Assembly: GCF_023516595.1 (NCBI RefSeq)
Contig: NZ_JAMGBG010000001.1
Location: forward strand, 496,001 to 560,000
Direction: 5' to 3'
Origin: Streptomyces neyagawaensis
GTDB taxonomy: Bacteria; Actinomycetota; Actinomycetes; Streptomycetales; Streptomycetaceae
Length of the DNA: 64,000 bases
The notes below the pieces were generated by a model. It was not told the DNA's origin. It made no database searches and saw nothing but the letters and a program-made list of their open reading frames with translations. Every line of letters begins with the position of its first letter. Within the stretch, counting starts at the first letter, position 1. Positions 52,370 through 62,208 of the stretch are shown in pieces. The position numbers were made by a program, and so were the translations under genes.

Positions 52370-53863
52370 TTACTTTCCCGTCTTCCGCTTCGCCGAAGCC
52401 TCGGCGGTGGCCGTCTTCCAGTCCGGATGCCCCGGCATCGGCGGCGTCCGCTCGCCGTGGAGCCAGCCCCGGAAGAAGGCGTCCAGGTCGCGTCCGGCGA
52501 TCCGGGTCGCGAGCCGCTGGAAGTCGGCGGTGGAGGCGACGCCGTCGCGGTGGACGGCGACCCAGGCCCGCTGGAGCCGCTCGAAGGCGGGGCGGCCGAT
52601 CTCCTCGCGCAGGGCGTACAGGACGAGCGCGGCCCCGTCGTAGACGTTCGGCCGGAAGATGCCGATCTTGTGGTCGACCTTGGGCACCTTGGGGGCCGCC
52701 GGCGGCCCCCCTGCGGCCCGCCAGCGGTCGGAGGCACTGTAGGCGGCCTTCATACGGGCCTCCATGGGCCGGCCGGCCGTCTCCTCGGCGTACAGGGCCT
52801 CGTACCAGGTGGCGTGCCCCTCGTTGAGCCACAGGTCGGACCAGGTGCGCGGGCTGACGCTGTTGCCGAACCACTGGTGGGCCAGCTCGTGCACCATGAT
52901 CGACTCGATGTACCACTTCGGGTACTCGGCGCGGACGAACAGCTCCCTCTCGAAGAGGGAGAGGGTCTGGGTCTCCAGCTCGAACCCGGTCTGCGCCTCG
53001 GCGATGAGGACCCCGTACGTCTCGAACGGGTAGCGGCCGACCTTGCGCTCCATCCACGCGATCTGGGCCGGGGTCTTCGCCAGCCACGGTTCGAGCCGCT
53101 CGCGGTCCTTGGCGGGCACCACGTCGCGGACGGGCAGACCGTTCGGTCCGGAGCGGCGCACGACGGCGGAGCGGCCGATGGACACCTGGGCCAGTTCGGT
53201 GGCCATGGGATGTTCGGTGCGGTAGGTCCAGGTGGTGGTGCGCGGGCCGCGGCGCGTCCCGGCGTCCAGACCGTTGGAGACGGCCGTGTAGCCGTCGGGC
53301 ACGGTGACGCGGACGGTGAACAGGGCCTTGTCGGAGGGGTGGTCGTTGCAGGGGAACACCACGTGGGCGGCGTCGGCCTGGTTGGCCATGGCGAGCCCGT
53401 CAGCGGTCCGCACCCAGCCGCCCTCCGCGTCCCCGCTGTACACGGGGTCACTGGTGTGCCGCACGGTGATGCGGGTCCGGCTGCCCGCGGGGAGCGGCTC
53501 CCGGGGGGTGATCACCAGGTCCTCGCCCGCGGTGGTGAAGGCGGCGGGCGACCCGTCGACCTCGACGGAGCTGACCTCGCCGTGCGTGAAGTCGAGGTTG
53601 ACCAGGTCCAGCGGGGAGGTCGTGCGGGCGTCGATCGTGGTGACGGCCGTAAGGGGCTTGAGGTTGTCGCCGGTATAGGTGAAGGAGAGGTCGTACGACC
53701 GCACGTCGTAGCCGGGGTTGCCGAGGTGCGGGAAGAGGCGGTCGCCGACGCCGAGCGGGACGGCGGGCGAGGGGGCGCTCGCGGCGATCAGGCAGACGGA
53801 GACGGCGGAGGTGAGCAGCGCCGCCTTGGTACGGCGGGCCCTGAGGCGTGGGGTGAGCGGCAT
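52370..53863 (-). CDS. M1-family secreted aminopeptidase
   Basis: The protein is 497 aa. An N-terminal signal sequence (LRARRTKAALLTSAVSVCLIAASAPSPA) is followed by the M1 zinc site HELAHQWFGNSV with the third ligand in LWLNEGHATWYE, and the exopeptidase region QADAAHVVFPCNDHPSDKALF. It is shorter than classic M1 enzymes, lacking the large C-terminal helical domain. It probably works outside the cell. It lies between hflX and rshA, all on the minus strand. Confidence 0.92.
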   Translation of the reverse strand: MPLTPRLRARRTKAALLTSAVSVCLIAASAPSPAVPLGVGDRLFPHLGNPGYDVRSYDLSFTYTGDNLKPLTAVTTIDARTTSPLDLVNLDFTHGEVSSVEVDGSPAAFTTAGEDLVITPREPLPAGSRTRITVRHTSDPVYSGDAEGGWVRTADGLAMANQADAAHVVFPCNDHPSDKALFTVRVTVPDGYTAVSNGLDAGTRRGPRTTTWTYRTEHPMATELAQVSIGRSAVVRRSGPNGLPVRDVVPAKDRERLEPWLAKTPAQIAWMERKVGRYPFETYGVLIAEAQTGFELETQTLSLFERELFVRAEYPKWYIESIMVHELAHQWFGNSVSPRTWSDLWLNEGHATWYEALYAEETAGRPMEARMKAAYSASDRWRAAGGPPAAPKVPKVDHKIGIFRPNVYDGAALVLYALREEIGRPAFERLQRAWVAVHRDGVASTADFQRLATRIAGRDLDAFFRGWLHGERTPPMPGHPDWKTATAEASAKRKTGK

Positions 53864-53967
53864 GGACCACCGCTACCAGCGCGCTCCCTGTCCGCGCCGC
53901 CGACTCGCAGCCGTCCCACCCGAACGAGCGGCCCGTCGGTCCGCCGAGCCGCCCGGCCCGCGGGTGG

Positions 53968-56130
53968 CTACGGGGTGGCCGCCTGGTGCTGGGGCCGGGC
54001 CACGTCGTAGACGCCCGCCACATCGCGCATGGCGCGCATCAGGTTCGGGAGGAGGGCGGCGTCCGGGAGCTGCACCGTGTACGTGTGCCGGACGCGCTGC
54101 TGGGTCGGGGGTTCGACGGTGGCGGAGACGATGGCGACGCCCTCCAGCGCGATGGCCTCGGTGAGGTCGGCGAGGAGGTGGGGGCGCTGGAACGACTCGG
54201 CGACGAGGGTGACCCGGAACTCGGTGGTGTCCCCCCAGTGCACGGCGATCTCCGCGCGCCCCAGGCCCTTCATGCGTGTGACGGCGGCGCACTCGACGCG
54301 GTGCACGGTCACCACTCCCCCGCGGACGGCGAAGCCGGTGACCTCGTCGGGCGGTACGGGGGTGCAGCACCCGGCGAGGCGGACGTTCGCTTCGGGCTGG
54401 TCGGCGACGACCACGGCGTTCGCGGTGTCCGAGGGCGCGGCGGGCTCGTCGTGGGCGGGGCGGGGGGCGGGCGCCCCGTCCTTGCGTTCGGCGTCGAGGG
54501 CGTCCGGCTCGTCGGCGGTGGACGAGGGGTGAGTGGCGAGCCAGCGCTGGATGGCGATGCGGGCGGCGGGGGTGTGGGCGTGCTCCAGCCACTCTCTGGA
54601 GGGCTCGGAGGCGGGGTCCTGGCCCATGAGGAGCTGGACGGTGTCGCCGTCCCTCAGGACCGTGCTCAGCGTCGCCAGACGGCCGTTGACGCGGGCGCCG
54701 ATACAGGCGTGCGCGTCCTCGCCGTACTGGGCGTAGGCGGCGTCCACGCAACTGGCGCCCTCGGGGAGGCCCAGGGTGCCGCCGTCGGGTCGGAAGACGG
54801 TGATCTCGCGGTCCTGGGCGAGGTCCTCGCGCAGGGTGGACCAGAACATGTCGGCGTCGGGCGCGGCCTGCTGCCAGTCGAGGAGGCGGGAGAGCCAGCC
54901 GGGACGGGTGGGGTCGACGCGCTCGCCGTCGCCGTCGGCCCGCTCGCCGTCGGTCTGGTCCTCGGCGGGGGCGGCATAGGGGTTGCCGAGCGCGACGACT
55001 CCGGCCTCGGCGACCTTGTGCATCTGGTTGGTACGGATGAGGACTTCCGCGACCTGCCCGTCACCGCGGGCGACGGCCGTGTGCAGCGACTGGTACAGGT
55101 TGAACTTCGGTACGGCGATGAAGTCCTTGAACTCCGAGACCACCGGGGTGAGACAGGTGTGCAGTTCGCCGAGGACGGCGTAGCAGTCGGCGTCCTCGTT
55201 GACGAGGACGAGGAGCCGTCCGAAGTCGGTGCCGCGCAGCTGCCCGCGTTTTCGCGAGACCCGGTGCAGGGAGACGAAGTGGCGGGGCCTGATCAGGACT
55301 TCGGCCTGGATGCCGGCCTCGCGCAGGACGCCGCGCACCTCTTCGGCGATCTCGGCGAGCGGGTCGCTCTCCCGGGCGGCGTTGTCCGCGATCAGTTCGC
55401 GGGTGTGGGCGTACTCCCCGGGGTGGAGGATCGCGAAGACGAGGTCCTCCAGTTCGGTCTTGAGGGCCTGGACGCCGAGGCGTTCGGCGAGCGGGATCAG
55501 CACGTCACGGGTGACCTTGGCGATGCGTTCCTGCTTCTCGGGGCGCATCACGCCGAGGGTGCGCATGTTGTGCAGCCGGTCGGCGAGCTTGATCGACATC
55601 ACGCGGACGTCGTTGCCGGTGGCGACGAGCATCTTGCGGAAGGTCTCGGACTCGGCGGCGGCGCCGTAGTCGACCTTCTCCAGCTTGGTGACGCCGTCGA
55701 CGAGGTAGCGCACCTCCTCGCCGAACTCCTCGCGCACCTGATCGAGGGTCACATCCGTGTCCTCGACGGTGTCATGGAGCAGAGAGGCCGTCAGGGTCGT
55801 GGTCTCCGCGCCGAGTTCGGCGAGGATCAGCGTCACGGCGAGCGGGTGGGTGATGTACGGCTCGCCGCTCTTGCGCATCTGGCCGCGGTGCGAGGACTCG
55901 GCGAGGACGTACGCCCGGCGCAGCGGTTCGAGGTCGGCGTCGGGATGGTGGGCGCGGTGGGCCTCGGCGACATGGCTGATGGCGTCGGGCAACCGGTCAC
56001 GGGTGGCCGGCCCCAGCAGTGCGGCACGGCCCAGACGGCGCAGGTCGATACGGGGCCGGCCCTTCCTGCGGTGCGCTGCGGGCGGCGCAGGGGCGGGCGA
56101 TACGGCGGGGTTCGTGGCCTCCGCGCTCAT
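53968..56130 (-). CDS. rshA: RelA/SpoT homologue, (p)ppGpp synthetase/hydrolase
   Basis: The protein is 720 aa from the ATG at 56130 with GGAGG five bases upstream. The hydrolase HD domain has SSHRGQMRKSGEPYITHPLAV and LLHDTVEDTDVT. The synthetase domain shows RLLVLVNEDADCYAVLGELHTCLTPV and FKDFIAVPKFNLYQSLHTAV. It is followed by a TGS domain (ITVFRPDGGTLGLPEGASCVDAAYA) and ACT-like C-terminus (RPHLLADLTEAIALEGVAIVSA). The synthetase loop has DFGRLLVLV where typical enzymes read DLIAVRVLV, so synthase activity may be altered. This is the second Rel paralogue expected between an M1 peptidase gene and dapF in Streptomyces. Confidence 0.93.
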   Translation of the reverse strand: MSAEATNPAVSPAPAPPAAHRRKGRPRIDLRRLGRAALLGPATRDRLPDAISHVAEAHRAHHPDADLEPLRRAYVLAESSHRGQMRKSGEPYITHPLAVTLILAELGAETTTLTASLLHDTVEDTDVTLDQVREEFGEEVRYLVDGVTKLEKVDYGAAAESETFRKMLVATGNDVRVMSIKLADRLHNMRTLGVMRPEKQERIAKVTRDVLIPLAERLGVQALKTELEDLVFAILHPGEYAHTRELIADNAARESDPLAEIAEEVRGVLREAGIQAEVLIRPRHFVSLHRVSRKRGQLRGTDFGRLLVLVNEDADCYAVLGELHTCLTPVVSEFKDFIAVPKFNLYQSLHTAVARGDGQVAEVLIRTNQMHKVAEAGVVALGNPYAAPAEDQTDGERADGDGERVDPTRPGWLSRLLDWQQAAPDADMFWSTLREDLAQDREITVFRPDGGTLGLPEGASCVDAAYAQYGEDAHACIGARVNGRLATLSTVLRDGDTVQLLMGQDPASEPSREWLEHAHTPAARIAIQRWLATHPSSTADEPDALDAERKDGAPAPRPAHDEPAAPSDTANAVVVADQPEANVRLAGCCTPVPPDEVTGFAVRGGVVTVHRVECAAVTRMKGLGRAEIAVHWGDTTEFRVTLVAESFQRPHLLADLTEAIALEGVAIVSATVEPPTQQRVRHTYTVQLPDAALLPNLMRAMRDVAGVYDVARPQHQAATP

Positions 56131-56425
56131 GGGCACCTCCGGCTGCGTGGACCGGCGGACGGGTGCCCCATGGCGTGCGGCGGCTCAGGGATCGTGTCGT
56201 TCCCCCGTCCGTGCCGGTGCTTGATGCTACCGAGCCCATCACGCCCACCTGACCGCCTCTCGGCGAGCGTGAAACGGATCACCCATTAGAGCGAAGGTCC
56301 CGGTGTTTGCGGTTTCGAGCCACGCGACCCCGGCCCTGCCTGGGATTCGCACCCTTGAGCAGGGGTTCGACTCGCACACCTGTGGCACCCGGGACCCGCA
56401 TACCGTGTGTCGAGCCTCACATGAC
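56131..56425. other. intergenic region without identified gene
   Basis: The region lies between dapF and rshA. A GGTTCGACTC at about 56364 recalls a tRNA T-loop but no cloverleaf forms. I see no gene in it. Confidence 0.4.
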
Positions 56426-57295
56426 TCAACGCGCGGCGTTTTCGAGCCAGTTGGCGTCGAGCTCGCCCTCGGCGACGATCACAGCGGGGCCGGTCATCTC
56501 GATCTCGCCGTCGGGCCGTTCGGTGATGACCAGGGTTCCGCCGGGCACGTCGACCGTGTACGTGGCGGGGGTGCCCGTCTCGGCCGGGTCGGCGCCGTCG
56601 CGGCGGGCCGTGGCGACGGCGACGGCGCACGCGCCCGTGCCGCACGACCGGGTCTCGCCGGAGCCACGCTCGTGGACGCGCATCGCCACATGGCGCGGGC
56701 CCCGGTCGACGACGAACTCGACGTTGACCCCATCCGGGTAGGCGGCAGCCGGGCTGAACGGCGGCGGGGCGTACAGGTCACCGGCGTCGGAGAGGTCGTC
56801 GACGAAGGCCACGGCATGCGGGTTGCCCATGTTGACGTTGCGCGCGGGCCAGCTGCGGTCGCCGACGCTCACGGTGACGTCCCCCTCGGGGAGGCGTGCC
56901 GTGCCCATGCCGACGGTGACGTCGCCGTCCTTGGCGATGTGGACGCGCTTGACGCCCCCGCGCGTGGCGACGGCGAGGTCGCCCTCGGTGACGTGACCGG
57001 CGTGCTGGAGGTAGCGGGCGAAGACCCGGACGCCGTTCCCGCACATCTCTGCGATCGATCCGTCGCCGTTGCGGTAGTCCATGAACCACTCGGCCTCGGC
57101 GGCCATGCCCGCCGCCTCCGGGTGCGCGGCCGACCGTACGACGTGCAGCACGCCGTCGCCCCCGATGCCCGCGCGGCGGTCGCACAGCGCGGCGACGGCG
57201 GCGGGAGTGAGGTCGATGAGGTTCTCGGGGTCGGGGACGATCACGAAGTCGTTCTCGGTCCCGTGCCCCTTGAGGAAGGCGATCCGCGTGCTCAT
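56426..57295 (-). CDS. dapF: diaminopimelate epimerase
   Basis: The enzyme (289 aa from the ATG at 57295) isomerises LL- to meso-diaminopimelate for peptidoglycan and lysine. The two catalytic cysteines are in AEMCGNGVRVFARY and ETRSCGTGACAVAVA. Other family motifs are FLKGHGTENDFVIV, RRAGIGGDGVLHV and NVNMGNPHAVAF. GAGGA lies directly before the start, somewhat close. Confidence 0.96.
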   Translation of the reverse strand: MSTRIAFLKGHGTENDFVIVPDPENLIDLTPAAVAALCDRRAGIGGDGVLHVVRSAAHPEAAGMAAEAEWFMDYRNGDGSIAEMCGNGVRVFARYLQHAGHVTEGDLAVATRGGVKRVHIAKDGDVTVGMGTARLPEGDVTVSVGDRSWPARNVNMGNPHAVAFVDDLSDAGDLYAPPPFSPAAAYPDGVNVEFVVDRGPRHVAMRVHERGSGETRSCGTGACAVAVATARRDGADPAETGTPATYTVDVPGGTLVITERPDGEIEMTGPAVIVAEGELDANWLENAAR

Positions 57296-57373
57296 TCCTC
57301 GATCGTACGGGGTGGAGGGGGCGTCCCCGCCGGGCACCGGCTCAGGGGGCGTCCGTCCGCCGGCGCGCCGGCT

Positions 57374-57898
57374 CTAGCGCAGCCGGGCCACGCGCCAGAC
57401 GGCCAGGACGACCACGGCGGCGAGCACGAGGGCGTACCCGAGGACGACCCGCCAGTCCGGGCGGCGTCCGGAGCCCCGCGCGGGCAGGCCGGGCCACGTG
57501 TAACCCACACGGCGTGCGGCCATCATGCCCCAGCCGCCGGCGGTGGAGCAGATCAGCAGACCGAGCATGGCGACCACGGCGCCGCCGTCGCCGAACTCGA
57601 AGGCGAGCGGGAAGGCGAACATCAGGGAGCCGACCGCGCCGAGACCCACAATGGGGGCGAGCTGCCACAGCCGGAGCCTGCGCTGGGGGCGCAGCTCGAC
57701 CTCGACCTCCGGTGCGGACATCTCGTCCGGTTCCGGTCCGTCGTCGGTCACGCCGTCCGGAGTCTCGTCGTCCGGCCCGTCGGGGCTCAGCGGACCGCTG
57801 TCGAGGTCCAGTGCGTATCCCTCGGCAACCAGCTGGTCCGCGTCATCCGCGGTGTCGTGCTCCGTGCCTTGTGCGGTGTCGCGAGGGCCGGCCTCCAT
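57374..57898 (-). CDS. hypothetical membrane protein
   Basis: The protein is about 174 aa from the ATG at 57898 with GGGAGGG seven bases upstream; a GTG at 57928 is an alternative. The N-terminal 75 residues are acidic. Then come three hydrophobic segments (LAPIVGLGAVGSLMFAFPLA, AVVAMLGLLICSTAGGWGMM, VVLGYALVLAAVVVLAVW). It sits between dapF and miaA on the same strand, possibly one operon. Not recognised as a characterised family. Confidence 0.8.
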   Translation of the reverse strand: MEAGPRDTAQGTEHDTADDADQLVAEGYALDLDSGPLSPDGPDDETPDGVTDDGPEPDEMSAPEVEVELRPQRRLRLWQLAPIVGLGAVGSLMFAFPLAFEFGDGGAVVAMLGLLICSTAGGWGMMAARRVGYTWPGLPARGSGRRPDWRVVLGYALVLAAVVVLAVWRVARLR

Positions 57899-58006
57899 CG
57901 CCACGCGCCCTCCCAACTCGGACTCCACTTGGTCGATCGAAGCTCGATGATGGCACGCTCCCGGAGGCCGGGAAGACCGCCGGGGCGACCCGATGCCATG
58001 ACGTGA

Positions 58007-58945
58007 TCAGGCTGTAACCGGTCGTTCGATCAACGCCAGTGCGAGCTGCGGGAGTTCCGCCCGGTCCGCGATACCCCCCTTGAGCCAATGCACGCGCGGG
58101 TCGCGCCTGAACCATGAATCCTGACGGCGCGCGAAGCGCTTGGTGGCACGGACCGTCTCGGCACGCGCCTCCTCCATGGTGCACTGTCCGGCCAGGGCCG
58201 CGAGGACCTGCTGGTAGCCGAGCGCCCGCGACGCCGTACGCCCCTCGCGCAACCCCTGCGCCTCCAGTGCGCGCACTTCCTCGACCAGTCCGGCGTCCCA
58301 CATGCGGTCGACGCGGGCCGCGATGCGCTCGTCGAGTTCGGGGCGGGCCACGTCGACACCGATCTGCACGGTGTCGTAGACGGAGTCGTGGCCCGGCAGG
58401 TTGGCGGTGAAGGGCTTCCCGGTGATCTCGATCACCTCGAGGGCCCGGACGATACGGCGGCCGTTGCTGGGCAGGATGGCGTGGGCGGCCTCGGGGTCGG
58501 CGGCGGCCAGCCGGGCATGCAGGGAGCCGGGGCCCCGCAGGGTCAGCTCCTCCTCCAGACGGGCCCTGACCTCGGGGTCCGTGCCCGGGAACTCCAGGTT
58601 GTCGACGGCGCCCCGGACGTACAGGCCGGAGCCGCCCACCAGGATGGGCCAGCGCCCCTCGGCCAGGAGCGCGTCGATGCGGGCCCTGGCGAGCCGCTGG
58701 TATTCGGCGACGCTGGCGGTGACCGTGACGTCCCAGATGTCCAGGAGATGGTGCGGGACTCCGTCGCGCTCCTCGGGGGTCAGCTTGGCGGTGCCGATGT
58801 CCATCCCCCGGTAGAGCTGCATGGAATCGGCGTTGACGACCTCGCCGCCGAGGCGCTGGGCCAGAAATACGCCCAGATCGGACTTGCCCGCCGCGGTCGG
58901 GCCGACGACGGCGATGACCCGCGGGGCGGGAACTGCGCTACTCAC
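58007..58945 (-). CDS. miaA: tRNA dimethylallyltransferase
   Basis: The enzyme (312 aa from a GTG) adds a dimethylallyl group to A37 of tRNAs. The P-loop is VVGPTAAGKSDLG. Other motifs are NADSMQLYRGMDIGTAK, PHHLLDIWDV, ILVGGSGLYVRG, SNGRRIVRALEV and RFARRQDSWFRRDPRVHWL. It precedes MiaB in the pathway (ms2i6A), encoded 1.7 kb away on the same strand. Confidence 0.96.
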   Translation of the reverse strand: MSSAVPAPRVIAVVGPTAAGKSDLGVFLAQRLGGEVVNADSMQLYRGMDIGTAKLTPEERDGVPHHLLDIWDVTVTASVAEYQRLARARIDALLAEGRWPILVGGSGLYVRGAVDNLEFPGTDPEVRARLEEELTLRGPGSLHARLAAADPEAAHAILPSNGRRIVRALEVIEITGKPFTANLPGHDSVYDTVQIGVDVARPELDERIAARVDRMWDAGLVEEVRALEAQGLREGRTASRALGYQQVLAALAGQCTMEEARAETVRATKRFARRQDSWFRRDPRVHWLKGGIADRAELPQLALALIERPVTA

Positions 58946-59127
58946 TGCCCCAGTCTCGCAAACCTCGGGGCCTCATCTCGAACGAGCTACGTGACGCGAG
59001 GCGGGCGGGGTCGTTGCGTGTTGCGTGTTCTGATGCGCCGGTTTCGAGTGCCGGCGACCCGGTTGACGCAATCGGACGCTCCGGGAAGGCGCGGGAATTA
59101 GCCCGCATAAGTAGCATTGAGGTTGAT

Positions 59128-59397
59128 ATGGGCGTTTTTTCGCTGTTCCGTCGCAAGGCGAAGGGCTCGGAGGAGGCCGTCGAGGCGACCCCCGCGGTGA
59201 CCACCGGGACCGGGACGGAAGAGTCGGACGAGGCGAAGGGATCTGCTGAGGCCGCCCAGCCGGGAGCCGACACCGAGGACGAGGCGAAGGACGCCGTGGC
59301 GGAGGTGGTCGACGCGGCGGACGACGTCGAGATCCCCCAGCAGCAGACCGCCGAGAAGGCCGCCGACAACGAGGCCAGTGAGGGCGCCCGCAAGTGA
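59128..59397 (+). CDS. small acidic hypothetical protein
   Basis: The protein is 89 aa from the ATG at 59128 with GAGG five bases upstream. A basic hydrophobic start (MGVFSLFRRKAKG) is followed by a Glu/Ala/Asp-rich, probably disordered body. It is 23 bases upstream of the antitoxin-like gene, so the two are likely cotranscribed. Function unknown. Confidence 0.75.
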   Translation: MGVFSLFRRKAKGSEEAVEATPAVTTGTGTEESDEAKGSAEAAQPGADTEDEAKDAVAEVVDAADDVEIPQQQTAEKAADNEASEGARK

Positions 59398-59420
59398 TGA
59401 TCCGCGCGGGAAGGTGAACC

Positions 59421-59699
59421 ATGGGTCTTCTGCACAGCATGAGAACGAGACTCTCCCCGGCCAAGGAGAAGGTCTCGCACCTCGCGCAGAAGCACGAGGG
59501 CAAGATCCACCACGGTCTCGAGAAGGCCGCGCACGCGGTCGACAGGACGACCAAGGGCAAGTACAGCCACAAGATCCAGTCGGGCACGGGCAAGGCGAAA
59601 CACGCCATGGACCGACTCGCGCACAAGGAAGACCGCGGCGGCACCCCGCCCCCGCCTCCGGCCGGCGGGGCCACGCCACCACCGCCTCCGACTTCCTGA
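59421..59699 (+). CDS. MT0933/Rv0909-like antitoxin family protein
   Basis: The protein is 92 aa, start ATG at 59421 with GGAAGGTG upstream. The helical, Lys/His-rich body (KEKVSHLAQKHEGKIHHGLEKAA, VDRTTKGKYSHKIQSGTGKAK) fits the small actinobacterial family annotated as MT0933-like antitoxin, ending in polyproline (TPPPPPAGG). No adjacent toxin gene is obvious. Whether it acts in a toxin-antitoxin pair is open. Confidence 0.75.
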   Translation: MGLLHSMRTRLSPAKEKVSHLAQKHEGKIHHGLEKAAHAVDRTTKGKYSHKIQSGTGKAKHAMDRLAHKEDRGGTPPPPPAGGATPPPPPTS

Positions 59700-59755
59700 C
59701 CACCTTCACATCGACGGACGGCCGCGGAGCACCTCGCTCCCGGCCGTCCGCCGTG

Positions 59756-60466
59756 TCACGACCAGGTAGCCACCAGGTAGCCCACGCCGTAGGGCGCGTC
59801 GTCGTACAGCAGGCTGCCGCTCAGGTCCGCCTCCTCGGCGGCGCCGGCGAGCACCTGCCAGGGGGCGCGGCCGGAGACCAGCAGCTCCCCGGCGAGCCCG
59901 GCGTCCAGTGCCTTGAGGGCGGCGATGTCCACCGCGGCGAGGGCGCGGGCGACCTCCGCGTCGAAACCGGCGGCGCGGTCGTCCAGGTACCCCGGCGCCT
60001 TGAGGGTGCGGCACGCGCTGGCGTCGCCCATCACCAGCAGGGCCACGCGCTCGGCCGCCCCGGCGATGTCCCGTCCGAGAGAGATACACCGCTCGGCATC
60101 AAGAGGTTCCGCCACGGCGACGCCATCGACGGGGACGGACCGCTCAGCACGGTCCAGCAACCAGGCGGCCACCGCGAGGGAGGCCGGCAGAGCGCCCTCC
60201 GGGGCTTCCGCCCGGCCCTCGCCCGGCCCCAGCCGGACGTCGAGATCCACGCCGAACCCGCGGAACGATCCGCGCGCGCCCTGCGCGTACCGGCCGTCCC
60301 GCTCGGCGGGCCCGACGACCACCAGGCGTCCGGGGCGGGCCGCCGCGAGCACCCCGAGCGCGTCCGCGCAGGCCTCCCGCGCACGGTCCAGCTCGGGCGC
60401 GGCCCCCGCGGCCACCTCGGGCACGAGCAGCGGAGGACAGGGACAGACAGCGGCGGCGACAAGCAT
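59756..60466 (-). CDS. class III extradiol dioxygenase LigB-like protein
   Basis: The protein is about 236 aa from the ATG at 60466 (MLVAAAVCPCPPLLVPEVAAG). The LigB-like fold is suggested by the N-terminal AAVCPCPPLLVPE, by VVVGPAERDGRY and by the end LLYDDAPYGVGYLVATW. The two histidines that bind iron in true extradiol dioxygenases are not apparent (HP in some relatives is CP here), so enzymatic function is doubtful. It lies 160 bases downstream of miaB on the same strand, the usual Streptomyces position. Confidence 0.8.
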   Translation of the reverse strand: MLVAAAVCPCPPLLVPEVAAGAAPELDRAREACADALGVLAAARPGRLVVVGPAERDGRYAQGARGSFRGFGVDLDVRLGPGEGRAEAPEGALPASLAVAAWLLDRAERSVPVDGVAVAEPLDAERCISLGRDIAGAAERVALLVMGDASACRTLKAPGYLDDRAAGFDAEVARALAAVDIAALKALDAGLAGELLVSGRAPWQVLAGAAEEADLSGSLLYDDAPYGVGYLVATWS

Positions 60467-60628
60467 GATCCGCAGGGTAACCGTCACCACCGCCGGATGC
60501 GCGGGCCGCCGCAAAGGGGAGCGGGGAACGGCGCGAGCGCCCTCCCCAGCCGTCAGCCCGCGAACCACCATCAGGGCCGAAGCCGACCCCGCACGGGCAC
60601 CGTCCGGGACCCTCGCGGACAGCGGCTG

Positions 60629-62149
60629 TCAGTGCCCCCCGCACCCACCGGTCGTCGCCACCGGCAACGGCTCCGGGACGCCGATCTTCGGCAGGCCCAG
60701 CAGCACCCCGGCCGGCTTCGCCTCGGCGGCGGCGTTGCGCTTCTCCCAGGCGTCACCGGCGCGCGTCCGGCGCACATCGAGGACGGCGCCCTCGGCGAGG
60801 AGGTGGTGCGGGGCGGCGTACGTGATCTCGACGGTCACGACGTCACCGGGGCGCACCTCCTGGTCCGGCTTGGTGAAGTGGACGAGGCGGTTGTCGGGGG
60901 CGCGGCCGGACAGCCGGCGGGTGGCGCCGTCCTTGCGGCCCTCGCCCTCGGCAACCATCAGCTCCAGGGTGCGCCCGACCTGCTTCTTGTTCTCCTCCCA
61001 GGAGATCTCCTCCTGGAGGGCGACGAGACGCTCGTAGCGCTTCTGCACGACCTCCTTGGGGATCTGGTCCTCCATGGTCGCGGCGGGGGTGCCGGGGCGC
61101 TTGGAGTACTGGAAGGTGAACGCCTGCGCGAAGCGGGCCTCGCGCACCACGTGCAGCGTCTCCTCGAAGTCCTCCTCGGTCTCGCCGGGGAAGCCCACGA
61201 TGATGTCGGTGGTGATCGCCGCATGCGGGATGGCCGCGCGGACCTTCTCGATGATCCCCAGGTAGCGCTCCTGGCGGTACGAGCGGCGCATCGCCTTGAG
61301 GACGGTGTCCGAGCCGGACTGGAGCGGCATGTGCAGCTGCGGCATCACGTTCGGCGTCTCGGCCATGGCGGCGATCACGTCGTCGGTGAAGTCACGGGGA
61401 TGCGGCGAGGTGAACCGGACGCGCTCCAGGCCCTCGATCGACCCGCAGGCCCGCAGCAGCTTGCTGAACGCCTCACGGTCGCCGATGTCGGAGCCGTACG
61501 CGTTGACGTTCTGGCCGAGGAGCGTGATCTCGGAGACGCCCTCGCCGACCAGCGCCTCGATCTCGGCGAGGATGTCGCCGGTGCGGCGGTCCTTCTCCTT
61601 GCCGCGCAGCGCCGGAACGATGCAGAAGGTGCAGGTGTTGTTGCAGCCGACGGAGATCGAGACCCACGCGGCGTAGGCGCTCTCCCGGCGGGTGGGCAGG
61701 GTGGAGGGGAACGCCTCCAGCGACTCGGCGATCTCGACCTGCGCCTCGTCCTGGATCCGGGCGCGCTCCAGCAGGACCGGCAGCTTGCCGATGTTGTGCG
61801 TGCCGAAGACGACGTCCACCCAGGGCGCCTTCTTGACGATGGTGTCGCGGTCCTTCTGCGCGAGACAGCCCCCGACGGCGATCTGCATGCCGGGCCGGGA
61901 CGCCTTCATGGGGGCGAGGCGGCCGAGGTTGCCGTAGAGGCGGTTGTCGGCGTTCTCGCGTACGGCGCAGGTGTTGAAGACGACGACGTCGGCGTTGCCC
62001 TCGCCGGCGTCCTCGGGCGCGCGCACGTAGCCGGCCTCCTCCAGGAGACCGGACAGGCGCTCGGAGTCGTGGACGTTCATCTGGCACCCGTAGGTGCGTA
62101 CTTCGTATGTCTTGACGCCCACTGCCTGGCTCCGGTCGCTGCTGGTCAT
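60629..62149 (-). CDS. miaB: tRNA-2-methylthio-N6-dimethylallyladenosine synthase
   Basis: The protein is 506 aa. The N-terminal UPF0004 domain has [36 protein letters not shown] and [14 protein letters not shown] cysteines. The radical-SAM cluster is [11 protein letters not shown], and the C-terminal TRAM domain follows [28 protein letters not shown]. It adds the methylthio group to i6A37 of tRNA made by MiaA. Confidence 0.96.
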   Translation of the reverse strand: MTSSDRSQAVGVKTYEVRTYGCQMNVHDSERLSGLLEEAGYVRAPEDAGEGNADVVVFNTCAVRENADNRLYGNLGRLAPMKASRPGMQIAVGGCLAQKDRDTIVKKAPWVDVVFGTHNIGKLPVLLERARIQDEAQVEIAESLEAFPSTLPTRRESAYAAWVSISVGCNNTCTFCIVPALRGKEKDRRTGDILAEIEALVGEGVSEITLLGQNVNAYGSDIGDREAFSKLLRACGSIEGLERVRFTSPHPRDFTDDVIAAMAETPNVMPQLHMPLQSGSDTVLKAMRRSYRQERYLGIIEKVRAAIPHAAITTDIIVGFPGETEEDFEETLHVVREARFAQAFTFQYSKRPGTPAATMEDQIPKEVVQKRYERLVALQEEISWEENKKQVGRTLELMVAEGEGRKDGATRRLSGRAPDNRLVHFTKPDQEVRPGDVVTVEITYAAPHHLLAEGAVLDVRRTRAGDAWEKRNAAAEAKPAGVLLGLPKIGVPEPLPVATTGGCGGH

Positions 62150-62208
62150 GTCACCAGGGTAGGCGCTCCGCGGAGTACGCCCCGCCCCTCACCCCGTGCA
62201 CGCCCGTC

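Noticed and set aside
56340..56410. Possible tRNA around GGTTCGACTC
   Set aside because: The T-loop-like string has no matching T stem, anticodon stem or acceptor stem on either strand.
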